From Sphingomonas sp. Leaf357 (lineage in GTDB: Bacteria > Pseudomonadota > Alphaproteobacteria > Sphingomonadales > Sphingomonadaceae): a stretch of DNA of 64,000 bases. The position numbers and the translations under genes are program-made. Positions 26,326-39,500 of this stretch are shown one piece after another. Where the stretch lies: assembly GCF_001423845.1 (NCBI RefSeq), contig NZ_LMPM01000001.1, positions 1,527,493 through 1,591,492 on the forward strand, in the 5' to 3' direction. How positions within the stretch are numbered: the stretch's first letter is position 1; every line of letters begins with the position of its first letter. The notes below the pieces were generated by a model. The model did no database searches. It was not told the DNA's origin and saw only the letters and a list, made by a program, of their open reading frames with translations.

Positions 26326-27537
26326 TCAATCGAACCCGTCGTTGAGGAACGCATCGGCCAGCGCGCAATGCATCGCCACGCCCTTGGCCATCACGCTTTC
26401 GTCGATCGTCATCTTCGTATTGTGCAGCGGCGGGTTGGTGCGCGGATCGGTGCCCTCTGGTGCCACGCCGACGAACGCCATCGCGCCCGGTATCTCGCGC
26501 AGGACGTAGGAGAAATCCTCGCCGCCCATCATCGGCGCGGGCATCGTGACATAGCCGCCGTCGCCGCCCATCCGCACCGCGATGTCGCGGATCAGCGCCA
26601 CGGCGCGGGGATCGTTCTGCGTCACGGGATAGCCTTCGTCGATGCGCAGATGGCCGGTGCAGCCGTGCGCGGCGGAGACGTGCTCGACGATGCGCGCCAG
26701 TCCGTCCTTCGCCTTCACGCGCGTCGCATTGGAGAGCGTGCGCAGAGTGCCGAGCATCTGCACCTCGTCCGGCACGATGTTATAGGCCGAGCCGGCGGTG
26801 ATCTTGGTGATCGACAGCACGGCGGGATCGGTGACGGCGATCTGGCGCGCGACGAAGGTGGAAAGCGCGGTGACGATCTCGCACGCGACGGGGATCGGAT
26901 CCAGCCCGTCCTGCGGCATCGCGGCATGCGCGCCCGCGCCGCGAATCGTGATGTTGATCGCGTCGGTCGAGGCGAGCAATGGCCCCGGGCGGCTGACGAA
27001 CACGCCCGCGGGCATGTTGGGTGAGATGTGCAGCGCGAACGCGGCTTCGGGCGCGGGATCGGCGAGCAGGCCGTCCTCGATCATGAAGCGCGCGCCATGA
27101 TGGCCTTCCTCGCCGGGCTGGAACATGAACACGATCGTGCCGGGCAGATCGTCCTTGCGCGCGCACAGCGCCCGCGCCGCCCCGACCAGCATCGCGGTGT
27201 GCGAATCGTGGCCGCAGGCGTGCATCGCGCCCGGCACTTGCGACGCGAAGGGCAGGCCGGTTTCCTCCTGCATCGGCAGCGCATCGTGATCGCCGCGCAG
27301 CAGCACGGTGCGGCCATTGTCGCGCCCGCCACGCAGGATCGCGACGAAGCCGGTGGTGCTGGTGCCGTCGCGGATCTCAAGCGGCAGACCGGCGAGTGCC
27401 GCCTTGATCTTGTCGGCCGTGCGCGGGCAGTGCAGCCCGATCTCCGGATCGGCATGGATCGCGCGGCGAAGCGCGATCGCGTCGGCCAGTTCGGCCTCGC
27501 CGATGGCGGTCCAGTCGATCGGGGATTGTAGGGTCAT
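26326..27537 (-). CDS. M20 family amidohydrolase (hippurate hydrolase/N-acyl-amino-acid amidase type)
   Basis: This 403-residue metal-dependent hydrolase cleaves amide bonds of N-acyl amino acids or related compounds. Metal site motifs are HACGHDSHTAML, GEEGHHGARFM and the C-terminal MMGGEDFSY. The central lid/dimerisation domain (about 190-305) shows AGAHAAMPQDGLDPI. The substrate cannot be told from sequence. ATG at 27537. It lies directly upstream of the DUF347 gene, with only a few bases between. Confidence 0.9.
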   Translation of the reverse strand: MTLQSPIDWTAIGEAELADAIALRRAIHADPEIGLHCPRTADKIKAALAGLPLEIRDGTSTTGFVAILRGGRDNGRTVLLRGDHDALPMQEETGLPFASQVPGAMHACGHDSHTAMLVGAARALCARKDDLPGTIVFMFQPGEEGHHGARFMIEDGLLADPAPEAAFALHISPNMPAGVFVSRPGPLLASTDAINITIRGAGAHAAMPQDGLDPIPVACEIVTALSTFVARQIAVTDPAVLSITKITAGSAYNIVPDEVQMLGTLRTLSNATRVKAKDGLARIVEHVSAAHGCTGHLRIDEGYPVTQNDPRAVALIRDIAVRMGGDGGYVTMPAPMMGGEDFSYVLREIPGAMAFVGVAPEGTDPRTNPPLHNTKMTIDESVMAKGVAMHCALADAFLNDGFD

Positions 27538-27656
27538 GAGCGGAGTCCTTGGCGGAGTTTCCGTCAGACTAGGCCGATCCGCCGCGCGGCGAAAGTATCG
27601 GGTTCGTATACGGTCGTGGTAATGCGGGAGGTGGTTGTGGTTTTAGCAGCCCCCAC

Positions 27657-27763
27657 GTCATGCTGAACTTGTTTCAGCATCCAGGCGCGGTCGTTCGTCA
27701 CGAAGACCGTGTCAGATTTGGTTGCCGGCCGCGCCTGGATCCTGAAACGAGTTCAGGATGACG
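27657..27763. repeat. Paired palindromic element (GTCATGCTGAAC variant)
   Basis: GTCATGCTGAACTTGTTTCA plus GCATCCAGGCGCG is mirrored by CGCGCCTGGATCCTGAAACG plus AGTTCAGGATGACG, around about 40 bases. It is the same architecture as the GTCACCCCGG pairs with a different hairpin core. It lies in the 255-base gap between the M20 gene and the copper chaperone gene. Confidence 0.8.
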
Positions 27764-27792
27764 TCGTTTTTTGGGGCGAGCCAGGTGCGGGC

Positions 27793-28233
27793 TTACTCCG
27801 CCGGTGGCGGATCGCCGGCGGCGATGGCGATGGCGTTGGTGCGGACGCGCTGGCCGTTGGTGAAGGTGAACAGCAGCGGCACCTTCGATCCGCGTTTGAT
27901 GCCCGGGTTCATGTCGAACAGCATGACGTGCTTGCCGCCGGGCGCGAACTTCGCCTCGCCATGCGCGGGGAGGGGGACGGCCTGGATCGGCTTCATCGCC
28001 ATCATCGTGCCGGACTTCATCGACTCGTGCATTTCGGAGCGGATCGCGACGGTGCTCTCGACGCTCATCAACGTCACGTCGGCGGGGCCGCCCTTCAGCG
28101 TGAAATAGGCCGCGGCCGGGTTGCGCGGCACCGCCGCCAGACGGACATAGGCACCCTCCGCGGCGATCTGGGCCGGCGGGCTGCACCCGGCGAGTGCGAG
28201 CGTCGTGACGAGGATGGGCAACAAGGCGCGCAA
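27793..28233 (-). CDS. PCu(A)C-type copper chaperone lipoprotein
   Basis: This 146-residue periplasmic lipoprotein has the lipobox ALAGC (Cys17). The copper site matches the PCu(A)C signature H-x10-M-x21-H-x-M exactly: H69, M80, H102 and M104. Such proteins bind Cu(I) and help insert copper into the CuA centre of cytochrome c oxidase, often with Sco. No sco gene is visible here. ATG at 28233, divergent from dnaK. Confidence 0.92.
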   Translation of the reverse strand: MRALLPILVTTLALAGCSPPAQIAAEGAYVRLAAVPRNPAAAYFTLKGGPADVTLMSVESTVAIRSEMHESMKSGTMMAMKPIQAVPLPAHGEAKFAPGGKHVMLFDMNPGIKRGSKVPLLFTFTNGQRVRTNAIAIAAGDPPPAE

Positions 28234-28283
28234 AGCTGGCTCCCGCTTCGGGATGGTTCAAACGACTCTAAGGCCGGGACAAT

Positions 28284-28310
28284 CTTGCGGCAAGCGAAAG
28301 CCCCCCTATA
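28284..28310 (+). promoter_or_regulatory. RpoH (heat-shock sigma) promoter of dnaK
   Basis: CTTG (28284-28287) is followed after exactly 17 bases by CCTAT (28305-28309), matching the alphaproteobacterial RpoH pattern CTTG-N17/18-CYTAT. It predicts a start near 28316, leaving a leader of about 80 bases before dnaK. A second CTTGAAA at 28336 has no well-spaced -10. Confidence 0.65.
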
Positions 28311-28397
28311 TCGCCTTCAGTGAAGCGGCCCGGCCCTTGAAAAAGGTTCCCTGGCCGACAGGCATTTTTTTAGAGAAGACGGGGACCAAACAGGACC

Positions 28398-30305
<1,908 letters not shown>

Positions 30306-30323
30306 ACACAATGCACCTCGTTC

Positions 30324-30404
30324 GTCATGCCAGCGCAGGCTGGCATCTCATGCGGCAAGGGAGCGCCCTTGCCGCGAGAGACCCCAGCCTGCGCTGGGGT
30401 GACG
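30324..30404. repeat. 81-bp palindromic element between dnaK and dnaJ
   Basis: The left arm GTCATGCCAGCGCAGGCTGG and right arm CCCCAGCCTGCGCTGGGGTG plus ACG are inverted hairpins. Length is exactly 81 bp, the same as the copy inside ileS. It lies within the presumed dnaK-dnaJ transcript, where it could affect the relative dosage of the two proteins. Confidence 0.85.
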
Positions 30405-30426
30405 GATTTGGGGGCGGGGGCCCAAG

Positions 30427-31545
30427 ATGACCACCGAAGTCGATTTCTACGAACTGCTCGAGATCGAGCGCACCGCCGACGATGCGACGATCAAGTCGTC
30501 GTATCGCAAGCTGGCGATGAAATACCATCCGGACAAGAATTCCGGATGCAAGGACAGCGAAGGCAAGTTCAAGGCGATCAGCGAAGCCTATGACTGCCTG
30601 AAGGATCCGCAGAAGCGCGCGGCCTATGATCGCTTTGGCCATGATGCGTTCCGCAATGGCGGCGGCGGTGGTGGCGGCCAGGGTGGCGGCTTCGGCGATT
30701 TTGGCGACATCTTCGAGAATATCTTCGGCGAATTCATGGGCGGGCAGCGTGGGCAACAGCGCGGGCCCAGGCGCGGCGCGGACCTGCGCTACGACATGGA
30801 AATCACGCTGGAGGACGCGTTCCAGGGCAAATCGACCGAAATCACGGTCGACGTCTCGGCGCAGTGCGACACGTGCAGCGGCACCGGCGCCAAGCCCGGC
30901 ACCAGCGCCAAGGGCTGCGCGACGTGTGGCGGGCATGGCAAGGTGCGCGCGCAGCAGGGCTTCTTTGTGGTCGAGCGGACCTGCCCGGCCTGCCACGGCG
31001 CGGGCCAGGTGATCGCCGATCCGTGCGGCGATTGCCACGGCGAAGGCCGGGTCGAGAAGACCAAGACGCTGACCGTCAACATCCCGCCCGGGGTGGACGA
31101 GGGCACGCGCGTTCGCCTGACCGGCGAGGGCGAGGCGGGTGCGCGGGGCGCACCGCCGGGCGACCTCTACATCTTCCTGCACGTGGCGCGGCACGCGCTG
31201 TTCGAGCGCGAGGGCACGACATTGTTCGCGCGCGCGCCGATCAGCTTCACCACCGCGTCGCTTGGCGGTGAGATCAGCATTCCGGGTCCGGACGGCGTGA
31301 ACCATGCGATCAAGATTCCGGCCGGCACCCAGAGCGGGCGCGAACTACGCCAGCGCGGCGCGGGCATGCCGGTGTTGCAAGGGCGCGGGCGAGGCGATCT
31401 GGTCGTGCGGCTCGAGGTGGAAACGCCGACCAAGCTTTCGGCCAAGCAAAAGGACTTGCTCGAGCAGTTTCGCGCAACCGAGAACGGCGACTGCAACCCG
31501 CAGAGCGAGGGCTTCTTCCAGAAGATGAAAAGCGCCTGGGGGTGA
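30427..31545 (+). CDS. dnaJ: Chaperone protein DnaJ (Hsp40)
   Basis: DnaJ (372 residues) delivers substrates to DnaK and stimulates its ATPase. The J domain (about 6-70) contains HPD at 34-36. A Gly/Phe-rich linker follows ([17 protein letters not shown]). The cysteine-rich zinc domain has four CxxCxGxG repeats: [24 protein letters not shown] and CGDCHGEG. The C-terminal peptide-binding domains complete a canonical type I DnaJ. ATG at 30427. It follows dnaK on the same strand after a palindromic element. Confidence 0.98.
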   Translation: MTTEVDFYELLEIERTADDATIKSSYRKLAMKYHPDKNSGCKDSEGKFKAISEAYDCLKDPQKRAAYDRFGHDAFRNGGGGGGGQGGGFGDFGDIFENIFGEFMGGQRGQQRGPRRGADLRYDMEITLEDAFQGKSTEITVDVSAQCDTCSGTGAKPGTSAKGCATCGGHGKVRAQQGFFVVERTCPACHGAGQVIADPCGDCHGEGRVEKTKTLTVNIPPGVDEGTRVRLTGEGEAGARGAPPGDLYIFLHVARHALFEREGTTLFARAPISFTTASLGGEISIPGPDGVNHAIKIPAGTQSGRELRQRGAGMPVLQGRGRGDLVVRLEVETPTKLSAKQKDLLEQFRATENGDCNPQSEGFFQKMKSAWG

Positions 31546-31592
31546 GGGATTTGGACGGGGCGGATAGGGCTTCCGCCTCGGCCTTGCTTTAA

Positions 31593-31700
31593 CGCTTCCC
31601 CGGCGGAGGCCGGGGTTCAGTGGCGCGGGTCGATGTTATGTCGCGCAGCGCCAGACCACTTCTTTCTCCCGACTGGGCCCCGGCCTTCGTCGGGGAAGCG
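31593..31700. repeat. Paired palindromic element, CTTCCCCGGC type
   Basis: CGCTTCCCCGGCGGAGGCCG plus GGG is mirrored by CCCCGGCCTTCGTCGGGGAA plus GCG, around about 60 bases. The copy at 56506-56613 is of the same subtype. Together with flanking bases it fills the roughly 300-base gap after dnaJ; no gene seen in it. Confidence 0.75.
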
Positions 31701-31800
31701 CAATGCTGGGTCGGTGCGTGCGAACCGTAAAAACCGTCAGCGACTGGAACGGCGTTCGATGGAACGCGCGTTCGAAAATCTTGACCCCGCCAGCCGTGTC

Positions 31801-31828
31801 CGCCCCTTTCGATTCTTCGAAAAGGGCG
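31801..31828 (-). terminator. Hairpin after the 27-residue membrane protein gene
   Basis: CGCCCCTTTCGA and TCGAAAAGGGCG form a 12-bp stem with one mismatch over a 4-base loop, 15 bases beyond the small gene stop on its strand. No clear U-run follows. Confidence 0.4.
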
Positions 31829-31842
31829 GGCTGGCCGATGGG

Positions 31843-31926
31843 TCAGAAGGCGAAGATCGCCCCGACCACCAGCGCTTGAGCCGCAAGGGCCAGCATTCCG
31901 CTGACCACGGCTTCGAAAGTGCGCAT
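31843..31926 (-). CDS. 27-residue single-pass membrane protein
   Basis: A reading frame of 28 codons encodes a 27-residue peptide beginning MRTFEAVVSGMLALAAQA and ending in hydrophobic residues with a terminal Phe. About 20 consecutive residues can span the membrane, with few charges. The start has GGAGA 8-9 bases upstream, a good ribosome site, and an AT-rich putative control region precedes it. It is too short for routine gene finding and I know no name for it. Small proteins of this kind often regulate membrane complexes; no partner is evident here. Confidence 0.6.
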   Translation of the reverse strand: MRTFEAVVSGMLALAAQALVVGAIFAF

Positions 31927-31986
31927 TGATAGTCTCCGAGAGTGCCGGATAAGTCCGGTCCGGCTCAAATAGGATTATTTCTTTTC

Positions 31987-32030
31987 CGCGCAATATTGTT
32001 GCGCGCAACTGCGAGTGCAATTTTTGCACT
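31987..32030. promoter_or_regulatory. AT-rich region with nested dyads
   Basis: In an otherwise GC-rich chromosome, about 31960-32040 is AT-rich. It contains CGCGCAATATTGTTGCGCG, the perfect palindrome GTTGCGCGCAAC (31998-32009) and the hairpin AGTGCAA-TTT-TTGCACT (32014-32030) followed by TTTG. It is upstream of the small membrane protein gene and at the 3' end of the next gene, so it may combine an operator and a terminator. Confidence 0.4.
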
Positions 32031-32066
32031 TTTGTTACGGGATACACGGCGCTCGAGCGGTCGATC

Positions 32067-33569
32067 TCAGCGCGGGAGATGCAGCGTCAAATCGCCGGCC
32101 TGTTCGCGACGCGGATAGGCCACGTCGATGGCATCGGCAACGACCGGATTGAAGCGTTGGTCGTAGAGTGTCTTCCCCCGATCGCCGCGCGTGACGAAAA
32201 AGCCGAAATCGCCGCGCCGGACGCGGGCGGCAAGCGCTCGTTCGTCGTACACGCCGGCCCCGCCCAGTTCGGCGACGATCGCCGGCTCCCACAGGATCGG
32301 CTGGCCGGCACGGAGCAGCAGCACCATGTCGTCGGTGACGACCGGCTTCGGGCTGGCGCGGATGCGGGCGACGAGGGCGTCGAGCGCGACGCGGTCGCGC
32401 GCCGCTTTGGTGGTGTCGGGTGCAAGCGGCGGGTCGCTCATCTGCACCGCCAGTCCCAAGCCGACCAGCACGAGCAGCGACAGGCTGGGGCGGGCGGGCA
32501 GGCGGAGGGCGGCGCGTAACAGCGGAATTACGGCTAGGCCGATCAACACGGCGATCCCGGAGAACCAGTCGATCAGGTAATTGTCGCTCGCGCCCGATTT
32601 GAGGATCGCGGGGAGCATCAGCGTCTTGAGCGCTAATGTAAGGACGACGATGGCGAGCGTAACGAGGCTGGGGTCGCGGGGGAGACGCTCGCGCAAGGTT
32701 CGCCACCCCAGGTTGTGGCGCGCCGTGATCAGGCCGATCGTGCCGAGCGCCAGCGTGACGATGCTGGCGAGCAGGACCGCGCCGAGCATCGCCGCATGCG
32801 CCCAGACGATGCGGTTGATGTTGTAGAACAGGATGTTGACGAGGAAATAGCCACCGCTCGTCGCTTCCAATACCACCAGCGCGACACCGCCGGAAACGAG
32901 CGCGGCGGCGAGCATCGTCCATGCCGCGCGGCGATTTGCCAGCAGCAATACGAGGAAAGCGGCGGCGGGCGCGGGCAGGTTGGTCTGGCGAGTGTAGAGC
33001 GCGGCGGCGAAGGCGATGCCGGCGGCGATCGCCAGCCTCGGCCGCCGCGCGGATGCGGCGGCGAGGGCCATGCCGGCGAGCGTAATCGCACAGGCGAGCA
33101 TGTCGATGCGCATCAGCACCGCCCAGGTGAGCACCACCGGCAGCGTGACGAATGCGAGCGCCGCGAAGGCGGCCGCGGCGTGGCGGATGCGGCGGGGCGG
33201 GCCCAGCGGAATCGCCCGGGCCGTGAGCAGCGCGATCAGCAGCGCGCAGATCGCGGTCGCGACGAACGATACGAGCCGGCCGGCATAGAGTTCGTCGATC
33301 CCGAACGCGTGCGCGGTCGCGGCGGTGGCGAGCGGGTAGACCGGGGGATATTCGAACACGAAAGCCGGGAAGGCTTGCAACGGCGTATAGCCATGGCCAG
33401 CGAGGATGTAGCGCATCTGCTGCCACACCACGCCCTCGCCGTAATCGAGATCATAGGGGTAATCGAAGGCGAAAGCGGCGTGCGCGGCGAGCCGGGCCAG
33501 GCCCCAGGCGAAGGCGAGCGCGGCGAGCAGCAAGGCCGCACGGGCCGGCCAGACGCTGCGCTCGGTCAC
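32067..33569 (-). CDS. Multi-pass membrane protein, GT39/ArnT-like glycosyltransferase family
   Basis: This protein has about 500 residues and some 11-12 hydrophobic segments, with a C-terminal soluble part of about 115 residues. The first periplasmic loop has acidic residues (DYPYDLDYGEGVVW), as in lipid-linked sugar transferases of the GT-C fold, and YTRQTN occurs near the middle, as in related uncharacterised sphingomonad proteins. Donor and acceptor are unknown. The GTG at 33569, 4 bases after the purB stop, is chosen; an ATG at 33614 overlapping purB is possible. Likely co-transcribed with purB. Confidence 0.7.
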   Translation of the reverse strand: MTERSVWPARAALLLAALAFAWGLARLAAHAAFAFDYPYDLDYGEGVVWQQMRYILAGHGYTPLQAFPAFVFEYPPVYPLATAATAHAFGIDELYAGRLVSFVATAICALLIALLTARAIPLGPPRRIRHAAAAFAALAFVTLPVVLTWAVLMRIDMLACAITLAGMALAAASARRPRLAIAAGIAFAAALYTRQTNLPAPAAAFLVLLLANRRAAWTMLAAALVSGGVALVVLEATSGGYFLVNILFYNINRIVWAHAAMLGAVLLASIVTLALGTIGLITARHNLGWRTLRERLPRDPSLVTLAIVVLTLALKTLMLPAILKSGASDNYLIDWFSGIAVLIGLAVIPLLRAALRLPARPSLSLLVLVGLGLAVQMSDPPLAPDTTKAARDRVALDALVARIRASPKPVVTDDMVLLLRAGQPILWEPAIVAELGGAGVYDERALAARVRRGDFGFFVTRGDRGKTLYDQRFNPVVADAIDVAYPRREQAGDLTLHLPR

Positions 33570-33573
33570 CCGC

Positions 33574-34890
<1,317 letters not shown>

Positions 34891-35098
34891 GCTGGGTTCC
34901 TCTAACAGGCGAGACGAAAGGCGGCGCGGTCCTTAGCGGGATTCGCGGTGACCCGGGCGTTAGCAGGGACGGGCCGAAGCTCCAAACGCAAGCGAAATGA
35001 ACAAAGCGGCAGGATGATGGTTGGTATAGGCAAGCCTGTTGGCGCGAGTGCGAAAGCATTCACCGGGCTTCGAACAGTTTAATATTCGGAGAAAAACC

Positions 35099-35596
35099 AT
35101 GTTGAAGCATATTCTTCTGGCCAGTGCCGTGATGATTTCTACGCCTGTTCTGGCGCAGACCCAGCCGGCCCCGGCGCAGTCCGCTCCGGCGACTCAGCCA
35201 GTCCCGGCGCAGACTGCGCCGGCCGCCACTGCACCGGCTCCGGTCGAAGCAGCACCGGCACCGGACAACGTGGCGCAGGCGACTCCCGCGACCGATCCGG
35301 CAGCAGGGCCGCCAAGTCAGGTAGCGGCACAGCCCGCCCCGACCAACAAGGCGGAACAGGTCGCGGCGGTTGTGGGCAAGGAATTCCCGACCTATGACAA
35401 GAACAAGGACGGGAAGCTCGACACGGCTGAGTTCGAATCCTGGATGATCGCGCTGAAGACCGCGAGCGATCCGGCGACCAAGGCGAACAGCCCGGAAACC
35501 AAGACGTGGGTCGGGCAGGCGTTCGCCAGCGCGGATACCGACAAGAACAAGTCGGTTTCGATGACCGAGTTGAACGCGTTTCTTGCTCAGGGCTGA
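35099..35596 (+). CDS. Secreted EF-hand calcium-binding protein
   Basis: This 165-residue protein has a signal peptide (about 1-20, ending VLAQ). A Pro/Ala/Gln-rich linker (about 21-85) follows, perhaps spanning the envelope or disordered. Two EF-hand loops follow: DKNKDGKLDTAE (100-111), with canonical ligand positions, and DTDKNKSVSMTE (146-157), a looser variant. It probably binds calcium in the periplasm or at the surface; partner unknown. ATG at 35099 with CGGAGAAA upstream, and in-frame residues before it are rejected. Confidence 0.75.
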   Translation: MLKHILLASAVMISTPVLAQTQPAPAQSAPATQPVPAQTAPAATAPAPVEAAPAPDNVAQATPATDPAAGPPSQVAAQPAPTNKAEQVAAVVGKEFPTYDKNKDGKLDTAEFESWMIALKTASDPATKANSPETKTWVGQAFASADTDKNKSVSMTELNAFLAQG

Positions 35597-35659
35597 TTTG
35601 GCGCTGATGTGAGATGCGGAATGGCCGCCGGACCTTCGGGTTCGGCGGCTTTTTATTTC

Positions 35660-35766
35660 GTCATCCCGGACTTGTTCCGGGGTCCGCCAAGCGGCTTTGT
35701 TTGGACATTTGGGGCCAGCGATAAGCGCGCGGAACGGTGGACCCCGGAACAAGTCCGGGGTGACGG
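35660..35766. repeat. Paired palindromic element (107 bp), type 2
   Basis: GTCATCCCGGACTTGTTCCG plus GGGTCCGCC is mirrored by GGTGGACCCCGGAACAAGTC plus CGGGGTGACGG. It lies between the convergent EF-hand and radC genes. Confidence 0.85.
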
Positions 35767-35785
35767 TTGGTGTCGTGGCTAGGAT

Positions 35786-36481
35786 TTAGATCAGCCCCAT
35801 CGCGCGCAGGCTCGCATGGCCGCCGCTTCCGATGATGACATGGTCGTGGACCGCGATGTTCAGGCGCTTGCCGGCTTCCATGATGTTGCGCGTCAGATCG
35901 ATGTCGGCGCGGCTGGGGGCTGGGTCTCCGCTGGGATGATTGTGCACCAGGATGATCGCGGCCGAGCCGAGATCGATCGCGCGACGGATCACCTCGCGGA
36001 CATAGACGGCGGCCTGATCGATCGAGCCCTGGCTCATCAGTTCGTCGCGGATCAGCATGTTGCGGGTGTTGAGGTGCAGCACGCGAACGCGCTCGATCGG
36101 ATGATGCGCCATATCGGCGCGGAGATAGTCGAGCAGCGCCTGCCAGTTGGCGAGCACGGGGCGATCGGCGATCGCGGATCTGACCAGCCGGATCGCGGCG
36201 GCATGGGCGATCTTGAGCGCGGCGATCGAGGTGTCGCCCATGCCCGACACGCGCGAAAGCGCCTCCGGATCGGCGGTGAGCAGCCCGCCGATCCCACCGA
36301 ATTCGCGGAGCAATTGCTTGGCCAGGGGCTTCGTATCGCGGCGGGGAATGGCGAGAGCGAGGAGATATTCGACGAGTTCGTGATCGAGCAGACCGTCGCC
36401 ACCGGTTTCGACGAGGCGTTGGCGCAGCCGGGCGCGGTGGCCGGCATTGTCGTTCACCGGTTCGGGGTCTGGAACGCTCAT
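35786..36481 (-). CDS. radC: RadC family protein, full length
   Basis: This 231-residue protein has both RadC parts. The N-terminal helical/HhH-like region (about 15-105) contains EYLLALAIPRRDTKPLAKQLL and GMGDTSIAALKIAHA. The C-terminal JAB/MPN domain has the zinc site H180-x-H182-x7-S190-x2-D193 in HNHPSGDPAPSRAD. Despite its name a repair role is not established; the family is linked to recombination and to accessory elements. The shorter paralogue at 6137-6595 lacks the first region. Confidence 0.93.
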   Translation of the reverse strand: MSVPDPEPVNDNAGHRARLRQRLVETGGDGLLDHELVEYLLALAIPRRDTKPLAKQLLREFGGIGGLLTADPEALSRVSGMGDTSIAALKIAHAAAIRLVRSAIADRPVLANWQALLDYLRADMAHHPIERVRVLHLNTRNMLIRDELMSQGSIDQAAVYVREVIRRAIDLGSAAIILVHNHPSGDPAPSRADIDLTRNIMEAGKRLNIAVHDHVIIGSGGHASLRAMGLI

Positions 36482-36573
36482 CGGCGCGAAGGATTACGCA
36501 GGCCGGGCCGGGCGCGCAATTGCATGACGCGGCTCCGCCCCTATGCTGGCGGCGATTTGGAGAGTGCGAAGGC

Positions 36574-39500
36574 GTGACGGCGAGTAGCGACGAGGAAGAA
36601 GGGCGACGTCGCCGCCTGCCGCGCCTGGGGCGGGGCGCGCGAATCGTAAGCGTGATCGCGATCGTGCTGTTGGTCGGGCTGATCGCGTTGTGGACGCAGC
36701 GCAAGCCGATCGCGAGCGGATATGTCGATCGCTATCTGGCCGAGCGGGGCGTGCCGGGCACCTATGACATCGCCGAACTCGGGCTGGGCCGGCAGCGGCT
36801 GACCAATGTGGTGATCGGGGATCCCGCACGGCCCGATCTGGTGGCGGACTGGGTGGAATTGCGCACCGAGCTGGGCTTTTCCGGCGCGAGCGTGGATGCG
36901 GTGCGCGCCGGGCGGGTGCGGCTTCGCGGCAAGTTGGTGGATGGTGTTTTGTCGCTGGGTGCGCTCGACAAATTGCTGGCTGCGCCGAGCGGAAAACCGT
37001 TCGCGCTGCCTGCTCTGAATGTGGATGTGGCGGATGCGCGAATGCGGCTGGAGACGCCGCAGGGGCTGCTGGGCCTGAAGCTGAGCGGGCGCGGGCGGTT
37101 GAGCGACGGGTTCAAGGGCAATCTGGCGGCGGTATCGCAGCGGCTGGAGGCCGGTGGTTGCGCGGCCGATGACGTGGCGGCGGCGCTGACGATCGGGGTA
37201 AGCAAGGCGGCCCCGTCGTTGCATGGGCCGGTGCGGGCGGGCGCGGTGTCGTGCGGGGATGTGAAGGTTCGGACACTTGGCGCGGACCTGAATGTGGCGC
37301 TGGGTGCGGCGCTGGACCGCTGGAAGGGCGACGTGCGGCTGGCGACCGGAGCGGCGTCGCATCCGCTGGTGCGAGCCGAATCGGTGGCAGGCTGGGTCGG
37401 GTTTGCGGGCACCAAGGCCGAGACCTCGGGACGGGTGAAGCTGGATACCGGACGCTTCGTGAGCGCGGAGGGATCGGGTGCGCGGCTGGGGTTCGGTGGC
37501 GAGTACAAGATCGGCCGGGAAATAGAGATCGCGCCGGGCGGCTATGTCGATGCGTCGAACGTGGCGATCGCCCCGGCACGGCTGGCGGCGGTCGCTAGGC
37601 TGGGCGCGACGGGGGCGGGAACGCCGGTCGGGCCGCTTGCTCAAGCCTTGGCGCAGGCGAGCGTCGCGGCGGGGAAGTCGATCGAGGGACAAATCCGTTT
37701 CGGATGGCGACGTGGCGGGCCGGTCGCGGTGAGCCAGTTGACCGTGTCTTCGCGGTCTGGCCTAAACGCTGCGCTTAACGACGCGAATGTGGTTTACGAT
37801 CCGAAGGGCGGCACGTTGCGGGTCGCGGGCGCGCTGGCGATGGGCGGGGGTGGTTTTCCGAGTTTGAGGGCCGCTCTGGCACAGGCCGCGCCCGGCGCGG
37901 CGGTGACGGGCGTCGCTTCGCTCGATCGGCCGTACCGGGCGGGCGGGGCGAGCCTGACTTTCACACCCTTGCGGTTCAGCGCGACACCGCGCGGGAACAG
38001 CCGGTTCGCGACTCGGGTGACGGTGTCCGGTCCCTTGGGCGACGGAAGCGTCAAGGGGCTGGATGTCCCGCTGGCCGGGATCTGGAATGGGCGCGGGCGG
38101 GTCGCGATCAACCCGGATTGCGCGGCGATCGGGTGGCAAAGGCTGGCGGTATCCGGGCTGGATCTGCGGCCTGTCAGTCTTCGGCTGTGCCCGGTCGACG
38201 GCGCGATGCTGGTGATCGACGGCACCCGCATGCGCGGCGGTGCGAGAATCGCCGCGCCGCGACTGGCCGGTACGCTGGGCAGCTCGCCGATTACACTGGC
38301 CGCGTCGGCGGCGCGGTTCGCGCTGGCGGATCTGAGCTTTGCGCTCAGCGATACGGCCGTACGGCTCGGTGCGCCGGATCGCGTCACGCGGCTCGATTTC
38401 GCCCGGATCGAAGGCAAACGGGAGCGTGGCGGGATATCTGGTACGTTCGCGGGCGGCGGGGGGCAGATCGGCGCGGTGCCGCTGGTCCTGTCGGCGGCGA
38501 GCGGCGTCTGGGGCTTCGACGGGCGGCTCGGCCTGACCGGTGCGATGACGGTAAGCGATTCGGCGGCGGTGGCACGGTTCAAGCCGATGGTCGCGCGCGA
38601 CGTCGCGCTGGGCCTGTCGAATGGCGTGATCGGTGTTGCGGGGCTACTCTATGATCCGGGCGGTAAGGTGTCGGTCGCCCAGATCGCGATGCGACACACG
38701 CTGGCGAGCGGCAGCGGCAGCGCCGACATCTCCGTGCCGAGGCTGGTGTTCGCAGACAAGGGGCTGCAGCCGGATGACCTGACGCCGCTGACCGCGAGCG
38801 TGATCCAGAACGTCGTCGGCACGGTGACGGGCGAGGGGCACATCCGCTGGTCGCCGGACGGGGTGACGAGCGACGGCGTGTTCCGCACCACCGACATGAA
38901 CCTCGCTGCCGGGCTGGGGCCGGTGACGGGGATCACGACAGAGATCCGCTTCACCGATCTGCTCGCGCTGCAGAGCGCGCCGGGGCAGGTGGCGACGATC
39001 AAGACGATCAACACCGGCGTCGTCGTAAGCGACGGCGTGCTGCGATACCAGACCCTGCCCGAAGCGCGGATCCGGGTGGAGGATGCCCGTTGGCCGTTCG
39101 CCGGCGGCAGTCTGGTGCTGGAGCCGACCCTGCTCGACTTCTCCGACAAGCAGGAGCGGCACATGACGCTGACCGTCACCGGCATGGAGGCGGCCAAGTT
39201 CCTGCAGCAGTTCGATTTCGAGAATCTCTCCGCGACCGGCGTGTTCGACGGACGGTTGCCGATGATCTTCGATTTCACCGGCGGGCGGATCGAGAACGGC
39301 ACGCTGAAGTCGCGCCCCGGCGGCGGGACGATCGCCTATCTGGGCGAAGTGTCGAAGGAGAATCTCGGCGTGTGGGGCAATCTTGCGTTTCAGGCGCTGA
39401 AATCCTTGCGCTACCGCGATCTGGATCTGGTGATGAACGGGCCGTTGGCCGGCGAGATGATCACCGAGGCGCATTTCGCGGGGCTCAACCAGGGCGAGGG

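Noticed and set aside
28336..28368. Second RpoH promoter nearer to dnaK
   Set aside because: CTTGAAA is present, but no CYTAT-like box lies 17-18 bases after it; the box at 28284-28310 fits better.
36494..36577. Upstream ATG start for ydbH at 36520
   Set aside because: It would add 18 residues unlike a membrane-anchor N-terminus; the GTG at 36574 begins just before the basic, anchored region.
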